From assembly GCF_018141105.1 (NCBI RefSeq), contig NZ_CP054839.1, forward strand, positions 558,001 through 622,000: a stretch of DNA of 64,000 nt. The letters run 5' to 3'. Both the position numbers and the translations under genes were made by a program. The notes beneath the pieces were generated by a model, which saw nothing but the letters and a program-made list of their open reading frames with translations, was not told the origin of the DNA and searched no databases. Positions 1 to 8,356 of this stretch are shown here, one piece after another. This DNA comes from Saccharopolyspora erythraea. Lineage in GTDB: Bacteria > Actinomycetota > Actinomycetes > Mycobacteriales > Pseudonocardiaceae. The stretch's first letter is position 1. Every line of letters begins with the position of its first letter.

Positions 1-784
1 GACTCGTGTCGCCGGGCGGTCTGGTGATGGACGCGGTCTCGGCGAGCAGCCGCGCCGCGTTCCGGACGATCGCGGTCGCCGCCTCGTCGCCGCTCCCGGC
101 GGCCCCGGTCACCAGCGGGGCGAGCTCGGCCAGCCGGATCGGCGGCGCGGAGTTCACCGCGGTGATCAGCCGGTTGCGCAAGGCCGGTGGCTCGGCGCGG
201 GGCTCGCCGACCAGCTCGTCCAGCACGGCCGTGACCAGATCGCCGTCGGTTCGCCCGAGGTCGAGGGCATGCAGTGTCGCGCGGACCGCTTCGCGCCCCA
301 GCCAGAAAGCCGAGCCCTCGTCGCCCAGCAGCCAGCCGTGCCCGCCCGCGCTGGCGACCAGCCGGTGGTCCTCGATCCGCGCGGCGACCGACCCCGTACC
401 CGCGATCACCACCGTGCCGCCCGGCTCGGGCGTGCCCGCGGCGAAGGCCACCTCGACGTCGCCGACCACCCGCATCGGGCAGGTCAGGCCGAGCGCGGAC
501 CACTCGCCCCGGAACAGCTCCGCCACCGCCGGATCGGTCATCTTGCTCGCCCCGGCCATGCCCAGCACGCCGGCCCGCACCGCTGCCGGTTCGAGGCCGC
601 GGAGCGCGTCGGCGGCTGCGGCGGCGACCTGCGCGGCGGCCCGCTCCGGCGGGTGCGAGTTCGGGTTGCCGCCACCGGCCGAACCGGTGCCGAGGGTGCG
701 GCCGGACAGGTCGCCGACCAGCGCGCGGCTGGAGGTCCCGCCGATGTCCAGGCCGAGGACGAGCACCGGTTCTTGGCTGCGCAT
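1..784 (-). CDS. N-acetylglucosamine kinase-like (BadF/BadG/BcrA/BcrD ATPase family), 3' end outside window
   Basis: This gene reads leftward off the window edge, so only about the first 261 residues are visible. Near the N-terminus VLGLDIGGTSSRALVGDL is the ASKHA phosphate-1 loop, and GTVVIAGTGSVAARI near residue 125 is the phosphate-2 loop. GWLLGDEGSAFWLGREAV is characteristic of eukaryote-type GlcNAc kinases and BadF-family ATPases. Such enzymes phosphorylate free GlcNAc or related amino sugars in the cytoplasm. The nearby SIS protein and dasR support an amino-sugar role, but substrate is inferred. The ATG at 784 is divergent from the SDR gene at 964. Confidence 0.8.
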   Translation of the reverse strand, partial: MRSQEPVLVLGLDIGGTSSRALVGDLSGRTLGTGSAGGGNPNSHPPERAAAQVAAAAADALRGLEPAAVRAGVLGMAGASKMTDPAVAELFRGEWSALGLTCPMRVVGDVEVAFAAGTPEPGGTVVIAGTGSVAARIEDHRLVASAGGHGWLLGDEGSAFWLGREAVRATLHALDLGRTDGDLVTAVLDELVGEPRAEPPALRNRLITAVNSAPPIRLAELAPLVTGAAGSGDEAATAIVRNAARLLAETASITRPPGDTS

Positions 785-865
785 GCGCTCTTTGTACCCG
801 CTTCGACACGGAAAGTGGCCTCGGATGTCGGAAACCAGCCGGGTCTGGTCATCCCGGCCGGGCAG

Positions 866-879
866 CCGATATACATCGG
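866..879. promoter_or_regulatory. Inverted repeat CCGAT-N4-ATCGG in the divergent kinase/SDR promoter
   Basis: A perfect 5-4-5 palindrome sits in the 179-bp gap between the leftward kinase and the rightward SDR gene. Position and symmetry suggest a repressor site. It does not match the DasR consensus, so the regulator is unknown. Confidence 0.3.
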
Positions 880-963
880 GGTGTCCTGTGTTCGGTCGGG
901 GAGGACGCATGAGCCAACGGCATCGCGCGTGCGCGGATTCGCGGCGAGGCAACGGAGAACTCG

Positions 964-1725
964 ATGGGTGAGTTCGACGGACTGGTCGCGGCGGTCACCG
1001 GAGGAGCGTCGGGGATCGGGCTGGCGACCGCCCGGCTGCTGGCCGAGCGCGGCGCGGCGGTGGCGGTGCTGGACCTGCGCCCGCACGACGTCGGCGAGCC
1101 GCTGCTCGGCGTGCGCTGCGACGTCACCGACGACGGCGAGGTCCGCTCGGCGGTCGAGGCCGTGCACGAGCGCCTCGGCGGGCTCGACGTGCTGGTCAAC
1201 AACGCCGGGATCGGCGCGCAGGGCGACGTCTCGGCCAACGACGACGCCGAGTGGCACCGCGTGCTCGACGTCAACGTCGTCGGCATCGCCCGGGTCAGCC
1301 GGGCCGCACTGGGACTCCTGCGGGAGTCCGGTCACGCCGCCATCGTCAACACCTGCTCGATCGCCGGGATCGCCGGACTGCCGCAGCGCGCGCTCTACTC
1401 CGCGAGCAAGGGCGCGGTGCACGCGCTCACCCTGGCGATGGCCGCCGACCACGTGCGGGAGGGGATCAGGGTGAACTGCGTGGCTCCCGGCACGGTCGAC
1501 ACGCCGTGGATCAGCAGGCTGCTCGACAGCGCCGACGACCCGGCCGCCGAGCGGGCGGCGCTCGAGGCGAGGCAGCCCGCGGGTCGGCTGGTGTCGGCAG
1601 GCGAGGTCGCGCATGCCATCGTGCACCTGGCGAGTCCGGCCGCGGCCGGCACGACCGGGACCGTGCTCAACGTCGACGGCGGGATGTCCGGACTGCGCGT
1701 CCGGCCCGCCGAGGGGGAACGATGA
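964..1725 (+). CDS. Short-chain dehydrogenase/reductase (SDR)
   Basis: A classical 253-aa cytoplasmic SDR. The nucleotide-binding TGGASGIG lies at about residues 12-19 and NNAG at 79-82. The catalytic Ser is near 132 in NTCSIAG, with Tyr145 and Lys149 in YSASK. The C-terminus has the usual NVDGG segment. It should oxidise or reduce a sugar or polyol with NAD(P). The stop overlaps the next start by four bases, so it is translationally coupled to an amidohydrolase. Dehydrogenase plus lactone-hydrolase-type amidohydrolase resembles L-fucose or L-rhamnose oxidative routes. That is inference; no substrate residue is diagnostic. ATG 964 follows a weak GGAG. Confidence 0.88.
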   Translation: MGEFDGLVAAVTGGASGIGLATARLLAERGAAVAVLDLRPHDVGEPLLGVRCDVTDDGEVRSAVEAVHERLGGLDVLVNNAGIGAQGDVSANDDAEWHRVLDVNVVGIARVSRAALGLLRESGHAAIVNTCSIAGIAGLPQRALYSASKGAVHALTLAMAADHVREGIRVNCVAPGTVDTPWISRLLDSADDPAAERAALEARQPAGRLVSAGEVAHAIVHLASPAAAGTTGTVLNVDGGMSGLRVRPAEGER

Positions 1726-2564
1726 CCGTCGACACCCACCACCACCTGTGGGACCTCGACGTCCGGGACCAGCCATGGATGACCGGGCCCGAGATGCAGC
1801 CGCTGCGCAGGGACTTCCGCCCGGCCGACCTGGTCGCGGCGCTGCGGGGGACCACTGTGGACTCCACCGTGCTGGTGCAGACGGTCTCCGACCCGGACGA
1901 GACCCCGGAGATGCTGGTGCTGGCCGACTCCTGCGACCGCGTCGCCGGGGTCGTCGGCTGGACCGACCTGACCGCCCGCGACGTGCGGGAGCGGCTCGGG
2001 CACCTGCTGTCGCACCCGTCGGGCCGGTGGCTCAAGGGAATCCGCCACCAGGTCGAGGACGAGCCCGACCCGGACTGGCTCACCAGGCCGGAGGTGATGG
2101 CCGGGCTGGCCGCGGTCGAGGACGCCGGACTGCTTTACGAACTGCTGGTCCGGCCGCACCAGCTGCCGGCCGCGATCAAGGCGGTCGGCCAGTTCCCGCA
2201 GCTCACCTTCGTCCTGGACCACTGCGCGAAGCCACCGGTGGCCTCCGGCGAGCTGGAACCGTGGGAGAGCCGGATCCGGGCGCTGGCGGCGCATCCGAAC
2301 GTGGTGTGCAAGCTGTCCGGACTGGTGACCGAGGACGACTGGTCCGCCCAGCCCGACGCCGACCGGCTGCGGCCCTACGCGGACGTGGTGCTGGACGCCT
2401 TCGGACCGGCGCGGGTGATGTTCGGGTCGGACTGGCCGGTGTGCCTGCTGGCGGCCGAGTACGGGGAGGTCTCCCGCCTCGCGTGGGAGCTCACCTCGGG
2501 GCTGGGCGACGTCGAGCGGCAGGCGGTCTTCGACACCACCGCGCGGCAGGTCTACGAACTCTGA
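1722..2564 (+). CDS. Amidohydrolase, L-fuconolactonase-like (COG3618)
   Basis: A 280-aa TIM-barrel hydrolase. It begins MTVDTHHHLWDLD, where HxH-type histidines normally start metal-dependent amidohydrolases. It ends with VMFGSDWPVC, which carries the conserved catalytic Asp of the fuconolactonase group, and FVLDHCAKP supplies the mid-barrel His. These enzymes open sugar lactones or related rings. The ATG overlaps the SDR stop (ATGA), indicating one operon. A sugar acid lactone is the likely substrate, but this is not provable from sequence. Confidence 0.82.
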   Translation: MTVDTHHHLWDLDVRDQPWMTGPEMQPLRRDFRPADLVAALRGTTVDSTVLVQTVSDPDETPEMLVLADSCDRVAGVVGWTDLTARDVRERLGHLLSHPSGRWLKGIRHQVEDEPDPDWLTRPEVMAGLAAVEDAGLLYELLVRPHQLPAAIKAVGQFPQLTFVLDHCAKPPVASGELEPWESRIRALAAHPNVVCKLSGLVTEDDWSAQPDADRLRPYADVVLDAFGPARVMFGSDWPVCLLAAEYGEVSRLAWELTSGLGDVERQAVFDTTARQVYEL

Positions 2565-2852
2565 GTGCCTGTCTTCCTCGCGTTGCGGTACCGGTGGCGG
2601 GGGCAAGCGGCCGCGCCGCTTCCAAGATCGATGACAGGCTCTGCGGCGGTTCGCGGACCCCGGATTGATCCACTCGTACGGGTGACAGGGGCTTTCGGCC
2701 CTGGCATTCTTGCCCACCCCGCTTTGGCGCGCTGCTCCGTTCGGCGTAGCCTGACCTTGCCCGTCTCACCCCGCCCCCTCGGTGAGGCGGGCTTCAAATG
2801 CGCGGCCCGCGTGGATTCTTGTCCACAGAGGACGAATTGCTCCCGGCTCGGG
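2565..2852. other. Convergent intergenic gap with weak hairpins
   Basis: 288 bases separate the end of the amidohydrolase gene from the end of the leftward SIS gene. A short CCCGCC/GGCGGG stem at about 2770-2791 could act as a terminator. No coding sequence is convincing. Confidence 0.35.
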
Positions 2853-3902
2853 TCAGCGGGTCCGGGTCACCTTCTTGAGGCCGCGCGGGTTGTCCGGATC
2901 GCCGCCCCGCTCCAGTGCCAGTCCGAGCGCGAGGCGCTGGACCGGCAGCACCTCCAGCACCGGCGCGAGCTCCTCCGCGCAGTCCGGGACGCCGATGCGG
3001 TGCGCGGCGGGAACGTCGGCGGCGGCCGAGCCGATGGCGCAGATGTCGGCACCGCGCTCGTGTACCGCCTCCAGCACCTCCCGCGTCGAGGCACCGCCCT
3101 TGCCCGCGCTGGACAGCGCGAGCACCGCGGTCTCGGCGTCCACGGCCGCCACCGGGCCGTGCAGCAGGTCGGCCCCGCTGTAGGCGCGGGCGGACAGGTA
3201 GCTGGTCTCGGCCAGCTTCAGGGCCGCCTCGCACGCCGTCGCCAGCGAGTAGCCGCGGGCGGTGGTGACCATGCGGTCGGCGAACCGGTAGCGGTGGACC
3301 GCCTCGGCGACCGCCTGCTCGGTGGTGTCCAGGGTCGTCCGGGCCAGCTCGGGCAGCGCGCGGGCGTGCTCGGCGTTTCCGCCGCGCACCGCGTCGACCA
3401 GCAGGTAGAGAGCGAGCAGCGTCGCGCTGTAGGTCTTGGTCGCGGCGACCGCCTGCTCCTGCCCGGCGCGGATGCCGACCGACATCTCGGCGGCCCGGTT
3501 CAGCGGCGACTCGGCGGTGTTGGTGACCGCGACGGTGGTGGCGCCTGCCTTGCGGCCCGCCTCGGTGACCTCCAGCAGGTCGGGGGAACCGCCGCTCTGG
3601 CTGACCGACAGCAGCAGCACGTCGGTCAGGTCGGGCTGCGCGCCGTAGAGGGTGGTCGTGGACGGCGACACCAGTCCGACGGGCAGTTGCAGCAGCACCT
3701 CGATCAGGTACTTCGCGTACAGGGCCGCGTGGTCGCTGGACCCCCGGGCCGCCAGCAGTGCGAAGCGCGGCCTGCGCTCGGCGATCCGGGTGGCGACCTC
3801 GGCGATCTCGGCGCGGTGCGCCAGCAGATCGCCGAACACGTGCGGTTGTTCGGCGATCTCGGCGGTCATCCGCGCGCCGGGCTGTGCGGTGGCCTCACTC
3901 AT
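2853..3902 (-). CDS. SIS-domain sugar isomerase/deaminase-type protein
   Basis: A 349-aa protein with two SIS domains and no N-terminal amidotransferase, as in AgaS and the isomerase half of Glm[18 protein letters not shown] and [15 protein letters not shown] form the first phosphosugar pocket. The second half has [20 protein letters not shown] and [12 protein letters not shown], which match the GlmS isomerase signature. It probably interconverts or deaminates an amino-sugar phosphate. The start ATG at 3902 lies just downstream of a DasR-type operator at 3921-3936, consistent with control by the DasR encoded next door. GlmS-like or deaminase activity cannot be separated by eye. Confidence 0.85.
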   Translation of the reverse strand: MSEATAQPGARMTAEIAEQPHVFGDLLAHRAEIAEVATRIAERRPRFALLAARGSSDHAALYAKYLIEVLLQLPVGLVSPSTTTLYGAQPDLTDVLLLSVSQSGGSPDLLEVTEAGRKAGATTVAVTNTAESPLNRAAEMSVGIRAGQEQAVAATKTYSATLLALYLLVDAVRGGNAEHARALPELARTTLDTTEQAVAEAVHRYRFADRMVTTARGYSLATACEAALKLAETSYLSARAYSGADLLHGPVAAVDAETAVLALSSAGKGGASTREVLEAVHERGADICAIGSAAADVPAAHRIGVPDCAEELAPVLEVLPVQRLALGLALERGGDPDNPRGLKKVTRTR

Positions 3903-3920
3903 CGGGGCATCCCTTCGGGT

Positions 3921-3936
3921 CCAGGTCTAGACCAAT
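3921..3936. promoter_or_regulatory. DasR-responsive element (dre)
   Basis: The 16-mer CCAGGTCTAGACCAAT contains the perfect palindrome GGTCTAGACC. The published DasR consensus core is TGGTCTAGACCA, and only the first base differs. It is centred about 26 bases upstream of the SIS gene start, where a bound repressor would block transcription. Confidence 0.8.
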
Positions 3937-4050
3937 CGTAGAGGAAACCGCGAGGCATCTGGCGATCGCCGCTCCCGCTGTGATGCCTCACACCATTCTG
4001 CCGCCGTCACCCGGCGGCCGGGGCGTGGTGGCCGTCGTTGCCGGGGGAAG

Positions 4051-4200
4051 GGGCCCGTCGGCCGTCCGGCGGGAGGACGCGCTGGCCGACTCCGTCCGGC
4101 GGGAGAGTGCGGTGGCCGACTCCGTCCGGCGGGAGAGTGCGGTGGCCGACGCCGTTCGGCGGGAGAGCGCGGCGACCGTACCCGTCAGGCGGGAGGTGCG
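4051..4200. repeat. Five tandem 30-bp units upstream of dasR
   Basis: Units begin at 4051, 4081, 4111, 4141 and 4171. Units 2 and 3 differ only at the second base, unit 4 has a few changes, and the outer units are more degenerate. Each holds a variant of GTCCGGCGGGAG. The 30-bp period keeps several frames open, which explains the apparent ten-residue repeat in shadow reading frames. No codon-level evidence of a gene was seen. The array lies in the roughly 570-bp gap between the dre site and dasR. The rest of that gap shows nothing recognisable apart from the dasR ribosome site. Confidence 0.85.
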
Positions 4201-4504
4201 GCAGCTGCCATCGTCGGGTGCGGCGGAAGCCGCTGGCGGCGCAGTGTGGCCGGCTGCCTGGGATGGCTGTTCTGCGTCCGGTTCGGCCCGGTCATTGCCC
4301 TCCCGCCGAGGAGAGCGCTCCCATCGCCACCCGAACGGCGCACCCGACCGAGCGGGCCTGATCCGCCCCGGCGAAAGTGGGTGGGCGTGGCGATCGCACC
4401 GCCGACTTTCGGGCATGCTGAAGTGCAGAAGTACTCGGCGTGCGGGCGGGCCCGCGCCGACACCGGGCGCAACCGGCGGGAAGGTTGCGGTGGTAGGAGG
4501 AACG

Positions 4505-5260
4505 ATGCTCGAAACATCGGTGCCAAGCGGGGCGGAGAACCCGGCGCGGACCCAGCGAGAGCCCAAGTACTGGGGCCTGAAGCAGCACCTGCTGGACATG
4601 CTCCGCTCGCTGCCTCCGGGCTCCCCGATCCCCACCGAGCGGGCGCTGGCCGCCGAGTTCGACGTGTCCCGCACCACCGTCCGGCAGGCCCTCGCCGAGC
4701 TGACCGTCGAGGGCAGGCTGCTGCGCGTCCAGGGCAAGGGCACCTTCGCCGCCAAGCCCAAGGTCGCCCAGCGGCTCCAGCTCACCGGCTACACCGAGGA
4801 CATGCTCGCCCAGGGCAGGCAGCCGACGTCGCGGCTGCTGGAGGTCATCGAGGAACCGGCCGACCAGGAGCTGGCGTCGCTGCTGGGCACCCGCCCCAGC
4901 GCCACCGTGCTGCGGCTGCGCCGCCTGCGCCTGGCCGACGGCGAGCCGATGGCGATCGAGACGACGCACCTGGCGCTGTCGCGCTTCCGGGGGCTGACCG
5001 GGCGGCTCGAGTCCGGCGGCTCGCTCTACCAGGTCCTGCGGGAGAGCTTCGGCGTCGAGATGGGCTACGCGGAGGAGACGATCGAGACGGCGCTGGCCAG
5101 CCCGGAGGAGGCCGAGCTGCTGGGCGCCGACATCGGTCTGCCGATGCTGCTGCTCTCGCGGCACTCCTTCGACACCGAGGGCAGGCCGGTCGAGTGGGTC
5201 CGATCGATCTACCGCGGTGACCGCTACAAGTTCGTCGCCCGCCTCAACCCGCCCGCCTGA
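4505..5260 (+). CDS. dasR: GntR/HutC-family regulator DasR
   Basis: A 251-aa regulator. The N-terminal winged helix contains [40 protein letters not shown] split over about residues 40-80. The C-terminal UTRA effector domain runs from about 95 to 245. The winged helix is nearly the same as I remember for Streptomyces coelicolor DasR, the global regulator of chitin/GlcNAc use that binds dre sites and is released by GlcN-6-P. ATG 4505 has a strong GGAGGA. A matching dre site lies in front of the neighbouring SIS gene. The original N-terminal extension of the frame into the repeat array is not believed. Confidence 0.9.
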   Translation: MLETSVPSGAENPARTQREPKYWGLKQHLLDMLRSLPPGSPIPTERALAAEFDVSRTTVRQALAELTVEGRLLRVQGKGTFAAKPKVAQRLQLTGYTEDMLAQGRQPTSRLLEVIEEPADQELASLLGTRPSATVLRLRRLRLADGEPMAIETTHLALSRFRGLTGRLESGGSLYQVLRESFGVEMGYAEETIETALASPEEAELLGADIGLPMLLLSRHSFDTEGRPVEWVRSIYRGDRYKFVARLNPPA

Positions 5261-5491
5261 GCCCACTTCCCGCGGCTCCTGCGGGTGGCGGCGCTACGAC
5301 AGCGCGTAGTGCCGTCGTCCAACGTCCTTCGTTCGCCGCTCAGTCGTTACCCGATCGCAGTTCGTTACGCCCAACGGCGCATTTCCCGCCCCGAAGTGGC
5401 GGTACTCACCCATGGGCAACTGCGGGGAGCACAGCGCCGTGATCCCACGTTGGCCGTTATAGGACTGATATGCGTCGAGTGCGTGGGAGCC

Positions 5492-6517
5492 ATGTCAGAG
5501 GAGAAGGACGAAGACAGCAAGGACAAGCGCAAGGAGCGCAAGCTCGACCTCTCCGCGGCGAACGTCGGCGGCACCGCACTGGCGTCGGTGACCGCCGCCT
5601 ACCTGGGTTCCTACCTGGGTGCCGCGGGGACGATGTGGGGAGCCGCGCTGACCAGCGTGGTCGTCACGGTGGGAGGCAAGCTCTACCAGCGCTCGCTGGA
5701 GCGGACCAAGGAGCAGGCCGCCGTGGCGAAGGAGAAGGCCGCGCTGCTGCGGGCCAAGAAGACGACCTCGCTCGCGCAGCAGTCGTTGCGGTTCGACGGG
5801 GAGGAAGGGGAGCGCGGCACCGCCAAGCTCCAGCAGCCCGAGGTACCGGACGGTGCCGAGCAGCGCACCCGCTTCATCGAGCCGCTCTCGCCCGGGCATT
5901 CGGGGATGCACTGGCCGGGCGGTGAGCAGGTGGTGGAGGACCCGACTCGGCGGGCCGGTGCCGCTGAGCAGGCCGACGACGCGACCCGCAACCTGAGTGG
6001 CATGTCGGCTCCGAGCCCTGCCGACGACGCCGCGACGGTCAAGTGGAGCCCGGCGCCGGACCGCGACGCCGTGCAGCCGAGCCGAGTGCGGTGGCGCCGG
6101 TGGGGGCTGGTCGGCGCCAGCAGCGCGATCGCGTTCACGCTCTGCATGCTGGTCATCACCGGGTTCGAGGGCATCTCCGGTCGCTCGCTGTCCGGCGACG
6201 GCGGGACGACCATAGGGCAGGCGCTGCGCCGTCCCGCCCCGCCCGCGCCGCAGCAGCCGGTGCCGGAGCAGGACGAGCCGGTGGAGTCGTCGTCCGAGCC
6301 GGAGCCCTCGTCGCAGGTCGAGCCGAGCGCCGAGCCGTCCCGCGAGCAGTCCGCGGTTCCCTCCACGCCCGTGCCGGAGCAGCCGACCGGCGGGCAGACC
6401 GCGACGCAGGGGCCGACCTCGCAGCCCGAGCCCACCCAGGGCGAGTCGCCCGGCGAAAGCACCGGGGTCGTGCCGCCCACCGCGCAGCCGAGCCTGCGCA
6501 ACGGCTCACCCAACTGA
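5492..6517 (+). CDS. Hypothetical membrane protein with acidic/proline-rich C-terminal tail
   Basis: I do not recognise a family. The 341-aa product starts with a charged Lys/Glu/Asp stretch. A glycine/alanine-rich hydrophobic region follows (about residues 25-60) that could be a membrane hairpin. A second clear segment lies near residues 205-225 (IAFTLCMLVITGF). The last 100 residues are Pro/Glu/Ser/Gln-rich and probably extracytoplasmic. The chosen ATG at 5492 follows GGGAGC. Upstream in-frame codons lack a ribosome site. A very strong terminator follows at 6569. Confidence 0.7.
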   Translation: MSEEKDEDSKDKRKERKLDLSAANVGGTALASVTAAYLGSYLGAAGTMWGAALTSVVVTVGGKLYQRSLERTKEQAAVAKEKAALLRAKKTTSLAQQSLRFDGEEGERGTAKLQQPEVPDGAEQRTRFIEPLSPGHSGMHWPGGEQVVEDPTRRAGAAEQADDATRNLSGMSAPSPADDAATVKWSPAPDRDAVQPSRVRWRRWGLVGASSAIAFTLCMLVITGFEGISGRSLSGDGGTTIGQALRRPAPPAPQQPVPEQDEPVESSSEPEPSSQVEPSAEPSREQSAVPSTPVPEQPTGGQTATQGPTSQPEPTQGESPGESTGVVPPTAQPSLRNGSPN

Positions 6518-6568
6518 CTCGATCCGCCGCCGGCGGCACCCGCGCGCAGCGGGCGCACGCGGGTAGGT

Positions 6569-6611
6569 GCTCAGCGGCCCCGCTCGCCACTGGCGAGCGG
6601 GGCCGCTGAGC
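6569..6611. terminator. 43-bp near-uninterrupted palindrome, terminator
   Basis: Every base from 6569 to 6589 pairs with 6591 to 6611 around a single central base (arm begins GCTCAGCGGCCCCGCTCG). It starts 51 bases after the hypothetical membrane-protein stop. There is no U-tract, which is usual for high-GC actinomycete terminators. Confidence 0.8.
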
Positions 6612-6643
6612 TTGCGGCGGGTGCTTGGGTGGCTGCGCCTTCG

Positions 6644-6707
6644 CCGGGTACCCGCCGAGCCGGGTGCTCGCCGAGCCGGGTGTCCGCTGAGCCGGGTGTC
6701 CGCCAGG
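6644..6707. repeat. Four 16-bp tandem units
   Basis: Units of the form CCGGGTGTCCGCCGAG start at 6644, 6660, 6676 and 6692, with one to four differences between copies. They lie just past the terminator and show no coding character. Confidence 0.75.
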
Positions 6708-6961
6708 GCGACGGCTGCGATTCCGCCGCCGTCCCGCCATCCCCGCGCCGGGGTTTCCGCCGCGTCCCGCCGAGCCACCGGTCCGGGTTCCGCCAAGGCG
6801 CCCGTCCTCGATCCCGCCATCGCCCCGCCGAGCTGCCCGCCGCCGTTCCGCCGGGCCGCCCGCCGTCGACCCGCCGAGCCGCCTGCGGCGTTCCGCTGGC
6901 CGGAATCAGCTAGACCGCCGCTGAGCTGGGAAAACACCAGCGCCATCCCGGCGTTCGCGGC

Positions 6962-7013
6962 CGAACGGTCGCGCGCGGGAGCCGCCGTAAAGCCCTCCTC
7001 GTGCGACCGTTCG
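6962..7013. repeat. 11-bp inverted repeat with 30-base spacer
   Basis: CGAACGGTCGC at 6962-6972 is exactly complementary to 7003-7013. It lies about 140 bases upstream of the protease start and could form an RNA stem or mark a dimeric regulator site. Confidence 0.4.
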
Positions 7014-7149
7014 CGCTGATCAGCGAAGTACGTTACGAATTTGCCGATTCGGTGAGATATGCGTCAAAAGATGGATGTGCACGTCTTCTCCTCGCCGAAT
7101 ACTTGTTCGCCGACGGGGGTCCGGTAACGCGGAACAAGGGAGACAGCAC

Positions 7150-8283
7150 ATGAAGCGCAAACTTGCGGCCCGGGTGACGGGGTCCGTGATTTTCGCGGTG
7201 GGCACGATCGCCGCTCTGACCGTGCCCGCAACGGCGACCCCGACCGCGCCCGCGCCGGTCGCCGCCGATGCCGGGACCCTGATGGAGGCGATGCAGCGCG
7301 ACCTGGGCCTGACCGTCGAGCAGGCCAAGGAGCGCCTCGCCGACGAGGCCGCGGCCACCCGCGCCGACCAGAGCCTGCGCGGGACCCTCGGCGCCGCGTT
7401 CGGCGGCTCCCACTACGACGCCGCGCTCGGCAAGCTCGTCGTCGGCGTGACCGACGCCGGCCGCCTCGACGAGGTCCGCGCGGCCGGGGCCGACGCCAAG
7501 CTGGTCCGGCACAACGTCCAGCAGCTCGACGGCGTCGCCGACGGCCTCGACGCGCAGTCGGCGCGCGCCCCGCAGTCGGTCACCGGCTGGTACGTGGACG
7601 CCAGCAGCAACTCCGTGGTCCTGACCACCACCCCGGGCACCGCCGGGCAGGCGAACGACTTCGTCCGCGCCAGCGGGGTGAACGCCGACGCCGTGCGCGT
7701 CGTCGAGTCCGCCGAGCAGCCCCGGACCTACGCCGACGTCATCGGCGGCAACGCCTACTACATCGGCAGCGGTTCCCGCTGCTCGGTCGGCTTCTCGGTG
7801 CAGGGCGGCTTCGTGACCGCCGGCCACTGCGGCAACCAGGGCGACAGCACCAGCCAGCCGAGCGGCACCTTCGAGGGCTCGTCCTTCCCGGGCAACGACT
7901 ACGGCTGGGTCCGCACCGCCTCCGGCGAGAACCCCGTCCCCTACGTCAACGACTACCAGGGCGGCACCGTCGGCGTCGGTGGCTCCAGCGAGGCCGCCGA
8001 GGGCGCGTCGATCTGCCGTTCCGGCTCCACCACCGGCTGGCACTGCGGCACCGTCGAGGCCAAGAACCAGACGGTGCGCTACCCGCAGGGCACCGTCGAG
8101 GGCCTGACCCGCACCAACGTGTGCGCCGAGCCCGGCGACTCCGGCGGCTCGTGGCTGTCCGGCGACCAGGCCCAGGGCGTGACCTCCGGCGGCTCGGGCG
8201 ACTGCACCTCCGGCGGCACGACCTACTTCCAGCCGGTCAACGAGATCCTGCAGGCCTACGGTCTGACGCTGCTCACCCAGTGA
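7150..8283 (+). CDS. Secreted streptogrisin/alpha-lytic-type serine protease (S1) with pro-domain
   Basis: A 377-aa preproprotein. It has a basic start MKRKLAAR, a hydrophobic signal and an ATAT-type cleavage region near residue 30. An alpha-lytic-protease-like pro-region follows to about residue 190. The mature chymotrypsin-fold protease starts near DVIGGNAYYIG. The triad is visible: His in TAGHC, Asp in NDYGW and Ser in PGDSGGSW. Paired cysteines (RCSVGF/GHCG, ICRSG/HCG, NVCAEPG/GDCTSGG) match streptogrisins. It should be exported, self-activate by cleaving the pro-region and digest protein outside the cell. ATG 7150 follows AGGGAGA. Catalytic residues are complete. Confidence 0.92.
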   Translation: MKRKLAARVTGSVIFAVGTIAALTVPATATPTAPAPVAADAGTLMEAMQRDLGLTVEQAKERLADEAAATRADQSLRGTLGAAFGGSHYDAALGKLVVGVTDAGRLDEVRAAGADAKLVRHNVQQLDGVADGLDAQSARAPQSVTGWYVDASSNSVVLTTTPGTAGQANDFVRASGVNADAVRVVESAEQPRTYADVIGGNAYYIGSGSRCSVGFSVQGGFVTAGHCGNQGDSTSQPSGTFEGSSFPGNDYGWVRTASGENPVPYVNDYQGGTVGVGGSSEAAEGASICRSGSTTGWHCGTVEAKNQTVRYPQGTVEGLTRTNVCAEPGDSGGSWLSGDQAQGVTSGGSGDCTSGGTTYFQPVNEILQAYGLTLLTQ

Positions 8284-8309
8284 CCCCCGAGTGACCGGTT
8301 GACCGACCG

Positions 8310-8344
8310 CGTGGGCCCCGGCGGCACGTCCGCCCGGGCCCACG
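8310..8344. terminator. Hairpin between convergent protease and thiE
   Basis: CGTGGGCCC (8310-8318) pairs with 8336-8344. After one mismatch, an inner 5-bp stem closes a CACGT loop. It can serve both converging transcripts. Confidence 0.7.
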
Positions 8345-8356
8345 TTCGTCGGGGTC

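Larger units (their letters stand above)
6518..7149. other. 632-bp gap with terminator, 16-bp repeats and a long inverted repeat
   Basis: No gene is convincing here. The gap holds the palindrome at 6569-6611, four 16-bp tandem units at 6644-6707, an inverted repeat at 6962-7013 and an AT-richer stretch from about 7025 that probably carries the protease promoter. Confidence 0.6.

Noticed and set aside
826..852. Degenerate dre-like sequence GGTCTGGTC upstream of the kinase gene
   Set aside because: Only one half matches the DasR consensus; the second half differs at three of five core positions.
538..1776. 412-residue leftward reading frame overlapping the SDR gene
   Set aside because: It is antisense to a clear SDR, contains no recognisable domain and reflects third-position GC bias.
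3988..4785. Leftward frame with ten-residue [14 protein letters not shown] repeats
   Set aside because: The repeat is the 30-bp DNA array read in a shadow frame, and the frame overlaps the start of dasR.
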